A stretch of DNA of 64,000 bases from Lichenihabitans psoromatis (GTDB lineage: Bacteria > Pseudomonadota > Alphaproteobacteria > Rhizobiales > Beijerinckiaceae). The stretch covers positions 2,977,501-3,041,500 of the forward strand of contig NZ_CP036515.1 in NCBI RefSeq assembly GCF_004323635.1. The letters run 5' to 3'. A program made the translations under genes and the position numbers. Below the pieces are notes generated by a model. The model made no database searches, was not told where the DNA came from, and saw nothing but the letters and a program-made list of their open reading frames with translations. Position 1 is the stretch's first letter, and each line of letters starts with the position of its first letter. Shown here in pieces: positions 18,173 through 27,232 of the stretch.

Positions 18173-19144
18173 TCAATGGGTGACGGTCATGTCCGGCAGA
18201 TCCCAGTGACAGATGCGATAATCGTGGCGGCGGCTGGCGAGGTCCACATGCATATGGCTTTCGTGATAGCCGTCCGACCCGGGGCCCAGCACCGTCCGGA
18301 AGCGGAGGCAGGCTGTTCGCTTGACGTCCGCCAGCACCGGGGTGCCGCTCTGCTTCACCCCGATCATGCTGCCATCCGCAACCTTGAACCCGCCGACATC
18401 CATCGCGTCTCCGCGTCCGTGCTCGCTCAGCTTGGCCCCCGCGACATGGTTTCGACCCCGGCACGCGTAACCCGACGTGCTCGATAAAGCGCGCAGAGGT
18501 TTCCCCGCTTTTTCGAAGGTCGGCACGAGATCGTCCCGCACCCAATCGGCCACCACGGCTCCGAGCGCGCAATTGATGGCGACAGGCGGCTCGAAGGCGA
18601 CGCGGACACCTGGCGACACGAGGACGGCCGAGAGTTCGATCGGCGCCGCCATGCCGCATCCCCCCGGGCCGGACACGGGCTCGCTGGCGCGGGCCACGAC
18701 CTTGCCGCTCGAAAAGAGGGCCGCGCAGACCAGTTCCTCGGCCGCGATGTCGACCTTTGCCGGCTCCTCCGGCGCTGCGGCATCGCCGCTCGGTCGGGCG
18801 GCGCCGGTCGCCTGTGGCGGAACCGGCGCAAGGCTCGGCATCCCAGGTAAGGACGGGCCAAGCGAGGCCGCAGCCGGGGTTTTCGACGCGGGCACCTCTG
18901 GGCCGCTAGGCCGCTGAGGCGGAAGCGGAGGCTGCGCTTCAGGCTGAGGGACCGGCGGGCGCGATTGCGGCTCAGCGCGCGTGGGCCGGACCGGAGGCAG
19001 CGGAACATCGGCGGATGCAGGTTCGATGCGGGCCCCCAACGAGAGGATCACGAGCGCCAAACCAGTGACCATCAAGGCCCTTTCGGCACCGTCCTCACGG
19101 CGCGCGCGGGCCGGAACATCGCGTCTCGAGGGTGGTCTACTCAT
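18173..19144 (-). CDS. Extensin-like protein (extensin_like_C domain), exported
   Basis: 323 aa. An N-terminal signal/anchor ends near residue 45, a proline-rich linker of about 90 residues follows, then the conserved C-terminal domain (about residues 140-320) with VVADWVRDDLVPTFEKAG, STSGYACRGRN, SEHGRGDAMDVGGF and ESHMHVDLA. The His/Asp pattern resembles D-Ala-D-Ala peptidase-like (LAS) metalloproteins, so a cell-wall hydrolase role is plausible but unproven. Confidence 0.85.
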   Translation of the reverse strand: MSRPPSRRDVPARARREDGAERALMVTGLALVILSLGARIEPASADVPLPPVRPTRAEPQSRPPVPQPEAQPPLPPQRPSGPEVPASKTPAAASLGPSLPGMPSLAPVPPQATGAARPSGDAAAPEEPAKVDIAAEELVCAALFSSGKVVARASEPVSGPGGCGMAAPIELSAVLVSPGVRVAFEPPVAINCALGAVVADWVRDDLVPTFEKAGKPLRALSSTSGYACRGRNHVAGAKLSEHGRGDAMDVGGFKVADGSMIGVKQSGTPVLADVKRTACLRFRTVLGPGSDGYHESHMHVDLASRRHDYRICHWDLPDMTVTH

Positions 19145-19281
19145 CGCGTGCGGTTTCGCTTTCGTGCCGAAGCGGATCGACGACCACGGCTGATCGGGGT
19201 TAGACCCTCGGGTGAGGGCCTATGTCGGGAATCGTCTCGGCCCGACGCCAGCGTCGCGGATTTAGAGGAGCGGTTCAACCG

Positions 19282-20010
19282 ATGTCTGCACAGACGCCAT
19301 CGCGCGGGCTATTGGCCGGCATCCTGTTCGACAAGGACGGGACCCTGATCGACTTCGACAAGACATGGGGTCGTGCTGCTTTCGCGGTGATGCACGATCT
19401 CTGCGGCGGCGACACGGCCATCGTGACGGCTTTGTCCGAGGCCATGCATTTTTCTATCGATGACCGCCGGTTTCGTCCAACCTCCATGATGATCGCCGGC
19501 ACCACCACAGACATCCTGGCGGCGTGGGGCGGTCCGCTCGGCCGATTGGGTGACCCGACACTTATGCATGACCTGAACGAGCGTTTCGCGGCAGAGACCC
19601 TGCGGTCTCTGATGCCGATCGGCGATCCGGTCGCCGTGCTCGACGCGCTGCGCGGGCGAGGTCTGCGGCTCGGGCTCGCGACGAATGACGCGGAGGCCAA
19701 TGCACGCGACCATCTGAGGGCACTCGGACTCGATGCTCACATGGATTTTGTCGCCGGCTATGATTCCGGGCATGGCGGCAAGCCGGAACCCGGCATGGTG
19801 CTGGCCTTCGCGCGCCAGATCGGCGTCTCGCCCAACCGGGTCGCGTTGGTCGGGGACACCCCCCACGATCTCCACGCGGCGCGTGCCGCTGGTGCGATCG
19901 CGATCGCTGTGCTGAGTGGCCCGATGGGTCGCGACGTGCTGGCGCCTGACGCCGATCATGTGCTGGCCAGCATCGCCGATTTGCCGGCGCTGCTGGATCG
20001 CCTGGCCTGA
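19282..20010 (+). CDS. HAD family hydrolase (phosphoglycolate phosphatase-like)
   Basis: About 242 aa. Motif I DKDGTLIDF near residue 16, motif II ATND, and motif IV GDTPHDL show a complete HAD phosphatase. The cap and size resemble Gph-like small-molecule phosphatases; the substrate is not determined. GAGGAG lies about ten bases before the ATG at 19282; an upstream ATG at 19222 has no homology support. The next gene starts two bases after the stop, so the two form an operon. Confidence 0.85.
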   Translation: MSAQTPSRGLLAGILFDKDGTLIDFDKTWGRAAFAVMHDLCGGDTAIVTALSEAMHFSIDDRRFRPTSMMIAGTTTDILAAWGGPLGRLGDPTLMHDLNERFAAETLRSLMPIGDPVAVLDALRGRGLRLGLATNDAEANARDHLRALGLDAHMDFVAGYDSGHGGKPEPGMVLAFARQIGVSPNRVALVGDTPHDLHAARAAGAIAIAVLSGPMGRDVLAPDADHVLASIADLPALLDRLA

Positions 20011-20011
20011 C

Positions 20012-20791
20012 ATGCGCCGTATCGTCGTTCCGGAACCTGTGTCCCGCGCGGCCGTGTGGAGCCGACGCTGCGCCCTTTTCGGCCTGGTCTTGGCCGGAAT
20101 CGCGATCGTGGCGTCGCGGGCCGGCGTGTTCGATCCAGCTGAGGCCTTGGCGGTTCTCGCGACCGCGATGGTGTTCGGGCTCGCGGCGCCGATCTTTGCT
20201 CTCAGGGCATTGGTCGTGGTCTGGCGCACCGGTCGGCCTGGGATAGGCCCTGCGCTCGGGGGGACGGCTCTGGCGATCCTGCTGCTGGCCTATCCGACGT
20301 GGCTCGCCATCAAGGCCATGCCCATGCCGGATCTTCACGACATCACGACCGATGCGACCAAGCCGCTGGTGTTCGCGACCTCGGCCAAGGCGGTGACGGC
20401 GCGGCGCGGGGCGATCCATGAGCAACCGCCCGAGGCGGCGACCCGCCTGCAATCAGCGGCCTATCCCGACGTGAAGCCGGTGACGATCGATCTTCCGCCC
20501 GTCGAGGCCTATACAATGGTCGTATCGCTGATCAGTGCACGGCGCTGGGCCATCGTCGATCAGCAGCCTCCGACCGCGCGTCTTCCACAGGGGCGGATCG
20601 ATGCCGTGGCCCGGAGCCTCGTGATGGGATTTGCGGATGATGTCACGATCCGGATTACCGGCGTGTCGGCAAGCCAGTCGCGCGTTGACATTCGCTCCGC
20701 CTCGCGAGCGCCATGGACCGATCTCGGCACCAACGCGGCTCGGATCGTCGAATTCTCGAACGCTTTGCAAGCGGCGGTCGACGAACAATGA
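20012..20791 (+). CDS. DUF1499 domain membrane protein
   Basis: 259 aa. Three hydrophobic segments in the first 100 residues, then a soluble DUF1499 domain (about 120-255) with YPDVKPV, the segment near RRWAIVD and a terminal DLGTNAARIVEF. Function unknown. Cotranscribed with the HAD gene (gap of one base). Confidence 0.82.
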   Translation: MRRIVVPEPVSRAAVWSRRCALFGLVLAGIAIVASRAGVFDPAEALAVLATAMVFGLAAPIFALRALVVVWRTGRPGIGPALGGTALAILLLAYPTWLAIKAMPMPDLHDITTDATKPLVFATSAKAVTARRGAIHEQPPEAATRLQSAAYPDVKPVTIDLPPVEAYTMVVSLISARRWAIVDQQPPTARLPQGRIDAVARSLVMGFADDVTIRITGVSASQSRVDIRSASRAPWTDLGTNAARIVEFSNALQAAVDEQ

Positions 20792-20854
20792 TGGTCGCCC
20801 CGCCACTTGTGGCGCCGGGGCTGCCCCGACAGCAGATGCCCGAGGGCTTTTGAC

Positions 20855-21733
20855 TTAGACCGGAACGTAGCTGGCCTTGAGCGGGGGCGCTCCGGTCGCC
20901 ATCACGAGGCCGCGCTCGGCCATATCCTGCAGGTGTGCCAGAACCGACATCGCAGCGGCTCCTTTGAGGGCCGGCGCGAGCCCGGCATAGAGCCGCTCGA
21001 CCAGTGTTTCGATGCGATGATCGCCTGCCTTCAGCCGCTGCAGGATGGCGGTCTCGCGGTGGCGGCGATGATGAATGAGGCCGCGGACGAAGCGCTGCGG
21101 GTTCAGCACTGGGCCGCCGTGGCCGGGCCAGTAGACCGCATCGGCGCGCGCCCGAAGTTTATCGAGTGATGCCATATAGGCTCGCATCGAGCCATCCGGA
21201 GGCGCCACGACCGTCGTCGACCAAGCCATGACGTGATCGCCGGAAAACAACGCTTCCTCCTGTGGGAGCGCAAAGGCGAGATGATTGGCGGCGTGGCCGG
21301 GTGTCGCGACCGCGAAGAGATCGTAACCGACGCCCGCGACGCGGTGGCCGTCTTGCAGCACCCGATCGGGCCGGTAAGCGACGTCATGCGCTTTGTCGCC
21401 CGCATCCATGTCGCCAAAGTTGAGCGACGCCGGGCGATAGGAGGCGCAGCCGACGATCTCGGCTCCCGTCGCGGCCGCCAGAGTTGCCGCGCCGGGGGCA
21501 TGGTCCCGATGCGTGTGGGTCACAAGAATATGGGCGATCGTTTCACCCGAGAGACCGGTCAGCAGGGCATCGCGATGGCGCGGGTCGTCCGGGCCGGGGT
21601 CGATGACCGCAACCGACCCATGCCCGACCACATAGGTACAGGTGCCGGTGAACGTATAGGGTCCACCATTATCGGCGACGATGCGCCGGATCAGCGGCGA
21701 CACGGCTTGCAATTCGTCCGGACGCGCGTTCAT
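20855..21733 (-). CDS. MBL fold metallo-hydrolase
   Basis: About 292 aa, metallo-beta-lactamase fold with the zinc motif THTHRDHAPG, a later H in TPGHAANH, D in FSGDHVMAW and a C-terminal winged-helix-like part, similar to the LACTB2/hydroxyacylglutathione hydrolase group. Substrate unknown; thioester or ribonuclease activity occur in the group. The start is uncertain: ATG at 21733 matches typical N-termini, while ATGs at 21796 and 21808 are also in frame. Follows the ubiB-like gene. Confidence 0.85.
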   Translation of the reverse strand: MNARPDELQAVSPLIRRIVADNGGPYTFTGTCTYVVGHGSVAVIDPGPDDPRHRDALLTGLSGETIAHILVTHTHRDHAPGAATLAAATGAEIVGCASYRPASLNFGDMDAGDKAHDVAYRPDRVLQDGHRVAGVGYDLFAVATPGHAANHLAFALPQEEALFSGDHVMAWSTTVVAPPDGSMRAYMASLDKLRARADAVYWPGHGGPVLNPQRFVRGLIHHRRHRETAILQRLKAGDHRIETLVERLYAGLAPALKGAAAMSVLAHLQDMAERGLVMATGAPPLKASYVPV

Positions 21734-21863
21734 CGTTTGATCGAGCGGAACATCATCGTCTTGGGTCGACACGGAACGCCTCGGGAACTGTCTCATCTCC
21801 CTCGACATGGCTTCCAGTTGCTGGCGCAGCAAGGTCAAACCCGACACGGTCGAGGGTTTTGCG

Positions 21864-23498
21864 TCACTTCTTGCGGCTGAGCAGCACCAGCCAGCCGAGC
21901 CCGATGATCGACACGATGACGCTGACGGTCGCGACGGCCGGCTTGCCAAGATCGATCAGGCGCGGCGCCAGCGTGATCGAGAAGGCTGCCACCACGAGCG
22001 CGACCGCGACGCGCGCCGCCGCCCGCTCGATCCCGTGGACCAGCTTGTCCATCCCCTTGATTTCGATTTCGACCGTCATCCGACCCTGTTTCAGGCGGAC
22101 CAGCATCAGATGGACGAGGCTCGGCAGGTCGGAGGCGGCGGTGAACAGCCCCGCGCCGACGGATTCGAGCTTCTTCTTGAAACCGCTGAAGGAGAAGCGC
22201 GCGTCGATCGTCTTCTGAACCGTGGGACCGGCGGCCGTGAACAGATCGAATTTCGGGTCGAGCTGCCGCATCACGCCATCGGCCGTGATGAGGCCCTTGA
22301 ACAGCACGGCGAGATCGGTCGGCATGGCGAGGTCGTTTTCGCGTGCCATCGTCATGAAATCGGTCAAAACCAAGCCAAGGTTCAGGACCGCCCCTGAGTG
22401 ACGCATGACGAAAGCTTGGGACGAGGCTTCGAGCTTGGCGAGGTCCGGGGCGGTAACGCCCGACCATTCGAGGAGGACCGCCATCAAGCCATCGGCGTCC
22501 TTCTTCAGCATCGAGCCGATCAGCACCAGAAGCTGGTCGCGCCGGCGCTGCGACAGACGACCGATGATGCCAAAGTCGATGAAGGCGATCTTGTTGCCCG
22601 GCAGAGCCAGGATGTTGCCTGGATGCGGGTCCGCGTGGAAGACGCCTTCGATCAGAGCCATCTGCAGAAAGGCGTCGGTGCCTTTCTGAGCCAGGATCGT
22701 CTTGTCGAGATCGGAGTTGTTCAGCCCCTCGTAATCGTTGAGGAAGATGCCGTGCATGAACTCCTGCACGAGCACGCGCTCGGAGGTCCATTCCCAATAG
22801 ATTTTCGGGAACATGACATCGTCACGGGCCGAGAAGAGCGAGGCCAGCAGCTCACAGTTGCGGCCTTCGTTGGCGAGATCGAGTTCGCCGTTGATGCCAT
22901 GCGCGAGGTGCCGCATTTGCTCTTGCGGCTTGTAGCGGGCCATCTCGGGCCACTCGCTTTCGACAAGACGCGAGCCATGGGCCATCAGGCGCAGATCGGC
23001 TTCGATGATCTTGCGGAGGCCGGGTCGGAGAATTTTGACGACCACATCCTCGCCGGTCTGCAGGCGCGCACGGTAGACCTGCGCGATTGATGCGGAGGCG
23101 ATGGGCGTCGTATTGAATTCCGCGAAGATTTCATGCGGATCGCCGCCGAGGTCGGCCTCGATCTGGCTGCGGATGTGCTCCCACGGCACCGGCGAGACCT
23201 GGCTGTGCAGCTTGCCGAGCTCTTCCGTCCATTGCGGGGTCAGAAGGTCGGGGCGGCTGGCGAGGATCTGTCCGAATTTGATGAAGGTGGGACCCAGCGC
23301 CTCGATGGCCAATCGCACCCGCTGCGGACGGGAAAGGCGCGTGACATCCACCTTGGGGGTGGCGCGTGATGCGAATCGGGCGATGTGGTGGAGCCCAAGC
23401 CGGTCGACGACCTTGCTGAACCCGTAACCGATAAGAACGCCGGCGATCACCTGAAGACGGCGCCGGTCTCGGGCTGCGACGAAGGCTGTTTTCAGCAT
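21864..23498 (-). CDS. ubiB: ABC1/AarF/UbiB family atypical kinase
   Basis: About 544 aa. Kinase-like core with the family KxGQ motif (KFGQILASRPDLL), the alanine-rich loop (IASASIAQVYRA), ADPHPGNIL and the metal-binding DFG (IDFGIIG). Two C-terminal membrane helices. UbiB proteins support ubiquinone synthesis, probably by extracting lipid precursors; other AarF kinases are related, so the exact role is inferred. It is not next to ubiE here. The Met at 23498 is preferred over 23546. Confidence 0.85.
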   Translation of the reverse strand: MLKTAFVAARDRRRLQVIAGVLIGYGFSKVVDRLGLHHIARFASRATPKVDVTRLSRPQRVRLAIEALGPTFIKFGQILASRPDLLTPQWTEELGKLHSQVSPVPWEHIRSQIEADLGGDPHEIFAEFNTTPIASASIAQVYRARLQTGEDVVVKILRPGLRKIIEADLRLMAHGSRLVESEWPEMARYKPQEQMRHLAHGINGELDLANEGRNCELLASLFSARDDVMFPKIYWEWTSERVLVQEFMHGIFLNDYEGLNNSDLDKTILAQKGTDAFLQMALIEGVFHADPHPGNILALPGNKIAFIDFGIIGRLSQRRRDQLLVLIGSMLKKDADGLMAVLLEWSGVTAPDLAKLEASSQAFVMRHSGAVLNLGLVLTDFMTMARENDLAMPTDLAVLFKGLITADGVMRQLDPKFDLFTAAGPTVQKTIDARFSFSGFKKKLESVGAGLFTAASDLPSLVHLMLVRLKQGRMTVEIEIKGMDKLVHGIERAAARVAVALVVAAFSITLAPRLIDLGKPAVATVSVIVSIIGLGWLVLLSRKK

Positions 23499-23595
23499 AT
23501 GAACATCGCATCGACCCCGAACCGTATGTAGATGCGATACCCGCATCGCTCCCGACGGGCAACGTCCGGGAGCGCAATTAGGTGTCGTCGTGCCG

Positions 23596-26500
23596 TTAGT
23601 GGAAATTGCGGCCTTTGGGCATCACCCTCGCGACCTCCCTCTCGGCCGGTACAATGGCGGTTTGAAGGTCGTTTGGCGGATTGCGGCTGTTCGACGCGAG
23701 CGGAAAACCAATTTTCAGCCCAAGCTCGACGCCGTGGTCACGCTTCTGCGACGAAAAAGTCTGTGGGCGCTTGATCTCGTCGGCGCGGGCGAGGTCCGAT
23801 ATAGCGGGGCCGTGTTCCGACAAGGCGGCCAACATCGGCGTCAGGTCGACGATCGTGTCGGCCACGATATGGATGACGCCAGCCTCGTTCTGCAGCTTGC
23901 CCGTGATGGCCACGAATCGCGCCGCGATGACGGCGGAGCGGAAACGCTCGAACACCTTCGGCCACACGATGATGTTGGCGACGCCCGTTTCGTCTTCGAT
24001 CGTCATGAAGATCACGCCATGGGCCGAGCCGGGGCGTTGCCGCACCAGCACCAGACCGGCGGCCGTGACGCGCCGGCCCGTGAGGGCCTGACCCGCCAGT
24101 TCCTCGCTGCGCAGAATGCGCTTTCTGACGAGATCCTGCCGCAGGAAGGCCACTGGATGGGCTTTGAGCGATAGCGACATGTGCCGGTAATCCTCGACCA
24201 CATGTTCGCCGAGCCGCATCGGCGGCAGCGCCGCTTCGGCCTCGCCCGCGCCATCGCTGGCCGGACCCGAAGCCTCGATCGCGAATAACGGGAGGTCATC
24301 CTTGTCGCCCGCCCGGTTGAGCCCGCGCACCGCCCAGAGCGCATCACGCCGATCGAGCCCGAGGGAGCGGAACGCATCGGCTTCGGCGAGGTTCTCGAGC
24401 GCCGACAGCGAAAGTTTGGCGCGCAGCCACAGGTCACGAACCGAATCATATCCCTCGCCCCGACAGGCCACCAGCCGATCCATGTCGGGGCGGCGCAGGT
24501 CCTTGATCTGGCGAAAACCGAGCCGCAACGCCCGATCGCCCAGGATGTCGTCCCGCATCGTGCCATGACGCGGATGGATCTTGGCGACGCTTCTGGGCGA
24601 TCCGGGCTCCAACCCATGATCCCAGGTCGAGGCGTTGATGTCGGCCTCGCGGATTTCGACACCATGATCGCGCGCATCCCTGACGATCTGGGCGGGAGCG
24701 TAGAACCCCATGGGCTGCGAATTGAGCAGCGCGCAGGCGAACACGTCCGGGTAGCGGCATTTGATCCAGCACGAAGCATAAACCAGCAGCGCGAAGGATG
24801 CTGCATGGCTTTCGGGAAACCCATAGGTGCCGAAGCCCTCGATCTGGGCGAAACAGCGGCGCGCGAAATCCTCCGGATAGCCACGTCCCATCATGCCGTT
24901 CACCATCTTGTCGCGGAACGTTCCGATGGTGCCGACGCGCTTGAAGGTCGCCATGGCACGCCGCAATTCGTCGGCTTCGGACGGCGTGAACCCTCCCGCC
25001 ACGATCGCGATCTTCATGGCCTGTTCCTGAAATAGCGGAACCCCGAGCGTGTTCTTCAGCACCGCTTCGAGCTCGGGCATGAAATATTCGACTTTTTCGA
25101 GCCCCTGCCGTCGCCGCAAATAGGGGTGCACCATGTCGCCCTGGATCGGACCGGGTCGCACGATCGCGACCTCGATCACGAGATCGTAAAGCCTGGCCGG
25201 TTTGAGCCGAGGCAGCATCGACATCTGCGCCCGGCTCTCGATCTGGAACACGCCGATCGTGTCGGCACGCTGAATCATGGCATAGACGCAAGGCTCTTCG
25301 GCCGGCAGGGTCGCGATCGTCGGGATGCTCACACCATAATGGGCTTCGAGGAGATCGAAGCCGCGCTTCAGGCAGGTCAGCATGCCCAGCGCCAGAATAT
25401 CGATCTTGAGGATGCGGAGGGCGTCGAGGTCGTCCTTGTCCCACTCGACGGTGGAGCGCTCTTTCATCGACGCATTGGCGATCGGCACCACCTCGTCGAG
25501 CCGCGAGCGGGTGATGACGAAGCCGCCCGTATGCTGCGACAGATGACGCGGAAAGCCGGCGAGTTCGTCGGCCAGTTGCAACGCCGCTGCGAGCCGCGGT
25601 TCCGACGGGTCGAGCCCGATGCGGCGCGCCTCCGCGCCATCGACGCTGCTCGACCAATAGCCCCAAACGGTTCCCGATAGGGCCGCCACCGTATCGTCCG
25701 ACAATCCGAAGGCCTTGCCGACCTCGCGGATGGCCGATCGGGTCCGGTAGGTGACGACGCTGGCGGTCAGCCCCGCATGGAGGCGGCCGTAATGCGTATA
25801 AATATATTGCATCACCTCCTCGCGCCGCTCGTGCTCGAAATCGACGTCGATGTCGGGTGGCTCGTCGCGCGAGGACGAAATGAACCGCTCGAATAAAAGG
25901 TCGTGCACCATCGGATCGACCTCGGTGATGCCGAGGCAGAAGCAGAGCGCCGAATTGGCGGCCGAGCCACGCCCCTGACACAGGATGCCGAGCGAGCGGG
26001 CATGACGGACGATGTCGTGGACGGTCAGGAAATAAGCCGCGTAATTGAGCTCGGCCACGATGGCGAGTTCGTGCTTGAGGGCGTTCCATATCTTTTCACT
26101 CACGCCGGCCGGGTAGCGCCACGCCGCCCCGGTTTTGGCGAAAGCCTCCAAGGCTTCCTGCTCGGTCGCAAATCCCTCACGCAACTCGGTCGGGTAATCA
26201 TATTCGAGCTGGCTCAGCGAAAAGCCGATCCCACTGAGGAAGCGATCGGTTTCCGCGATCGCCTCGGCAACCTCGGAGAACAGCCGCTGCATCTCGGCCG
26301 GTGGCTTGATGTGCCGCTCTGCATTGACGTGCAGCCGACGGCCTGCCGCATCGAGGGTCGTCTTCTCGCGGATGCAGGTCAGCACATCGGCCAAGGGACG
26401 CCGCTCGGCCACATGCATCATCACGTCGTTGGTGGCGAGGAGCGGCACTTTGGTGGTTCGCGCCAGCCTGGCCCGCTGGGCCAACCGTGCTCGCATGCCC

Positions 26501-27228
26501 GGGCCGTAGGTGAGAGTGGCGCCTAGCCAGACCGCCGCGCCGGATGCCTGGAGCCTGCGGAGAAGCGGGCCGAGGTCGGCGGCTTTGTTTGTCGTCGCAT
26601 GCGTGGTCGACGCCGTGTCGGGTGCAGCGAGGCGATCCTGTGCCGCTTCGCCGGCCGTGGGGGAACGCGGTTGCGAAAGGACGATGCCCGGAAAAGCCAC
26701 GACATTGTCGTGCACCACCTCGGTGTCGAGCATCCGGTCCTGGACCACGCTGGCCGCGATATCGTCAGCGAGTTGTGGCCACACGCGCGGCTTGGCGGGA
26801 CCGGGCTCGGCCGTAGACGTTTCCATCACGATCACGTGCAAGCCGGTCGCGTGGCTCACGAGATCGTCGAGGAACAGCACGCAAGAGCCTTTTTCAGCAC
26901 GCGAATTGCCGATCGTCAAAAGCCGCGTCAGTCGCCCATAGGCGGCCCGGTCGGTCGGATAGGCCAAAATGTCCGGGGTGCCGTCGTCGAAGATCAGGCG
27001 GACGCCGGTCACGACCCGGAACCCATCGTCGAGCGGAATGCGCTGCTTGGCGTAGGAATAGGCCCGGACCACGCCGGCCATGGAATTGCGATCCGCGATG
27101 CCGATCCCGGCCAGACCGCAGGCATGTGCCTGCGCCACCAATTCCTCGGGGTGCGATGCCCCGCGCAGAAAGCTGAAATTGGTCGTGACGGCCAATTCCG
27201 CATAGCGGGGATGAGAGGGCACGGGCAT
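23596..27228 (-). CDS. dnaE2: Error-prone DNA polymerase III alpha subunit DnaE2 (ImuC)
   Basis: C-family translesion polymerase, about 1210 aa: PHP domain at the N-terminus, catalytic palm with the DIDVDF aspartates near residue 459, and an OB-fold near the C-terminus, which ends in the family signature MPKGRNFH. It is longer than usual because of a polar insert of roughly 75 residues within the PHP region (about 26575-26825). The ATG is four bases after the imuB stop. With ImuA and ImuB it forms the SOS mutasome of alphaproteobacteria. Confidence 0.95.
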   Translation of the reverse strand: MPVPSHPRYAELAVTTNFSFLRGASHPEELVAQAHACGLAGIGIADRNSMAGVVRAYSYAKQRIPLDDGFRVVTGVRLIFDDGTPDILAYPTDRAAYGRLTRLLTIGNSRAEKGSCVLFLDDLVSHATGLHVIVMETSTAEPGPAKPRVWPQLADDIAASVVQDRMLDTEVVHDNVVAFPGIVLSQPRSPTAGEAAQDRLAAPDTASTTHATTNKAADLGPLLRRLQASGAAVWLGATLTYGPGMRARLAQRARLARTTKVPLLATNDVMMHVAERRPLADVLTCIREKTTLDAAGRRLHVNAERHIKPPAEMQRLFSEVAEAIAETDRFLSGIGFSLSQLEYDYPTELREGFATEQEALEAFAKTGAAWRYPAGVSEKIWNALKHELAIVAELNYAAYFLTVHDIVRHARSLGILCQGRGSAANSALCFCLGITEVDPMVHDLLFERFISSSRDEPPDIDVDFEHERREEVMQYIYTHYGRLHAGLTASVVTYRTRSAIREVGKAFGLSDDTVAALSGTVWGYWSSSVDGAEARRIGLDPSEPRLAAALQLADELAGFPRHLSQHTGGFVITRSRLDEVVPIANASMKERSTVEWDKDDLDALRILKIDILALGMLTCLKRGFDLLEAHYGVSIPTIATLPAEEPCVYAMIQRADTIGVFQIESRAQMSMLPRLKPARLYDLVIEVAIVRPGPIQGDMVHPYLRRRQGLEKVEYFMPELEAVLKNTLGVPLFQEQAMKIAIVAGGFTPSEADELRRAMATFKRVGTIGTFRDKMVNGMMGRGYPEDFARRCFAQIEGFGTYGFPESHAASFALLVYASCWIKCRYPDVFACALLNSQPMGFYAPAQIVRDARDHGVEIREADINASTWDHGLEPGSPRSVAKIHPRHGTMRDDILGDRALRLGFRQIKDLRRPDMDRLVACRGEGYDSVRDLWLRAKLSLSALENLAEADAFRSLGLDRRDALWAVRGLNRAGDKDDLPLFAIEASGPASDGAGEAEAALPPMRLGEHVVEDYRHMSLSLKAHPVAFLRQDLVRKRILRSEELAGQALTGRRVTAAGLVLVRQRPGSAHGVIFMTIEDETGVANIIVWPKVFERFRSAVIAARFVAITGKLQNEAGVIHIVADTIVDLTPMLAALSEHGPAISDLARADEIKRPQTFSSQKRDHGVELGLKIGFPLASNSRNPPNDLQTAIVPAEREVARVMPKGRNFH

Positions 27229-27232
27229 AGCG

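Noticed and set aside
24446..26089. Minus-strand open frame of 547 codons inside dnaE2
   Set aside because: Alternative frame of the polymerase gene; the dnaE2 frame carries all conserved motifs.
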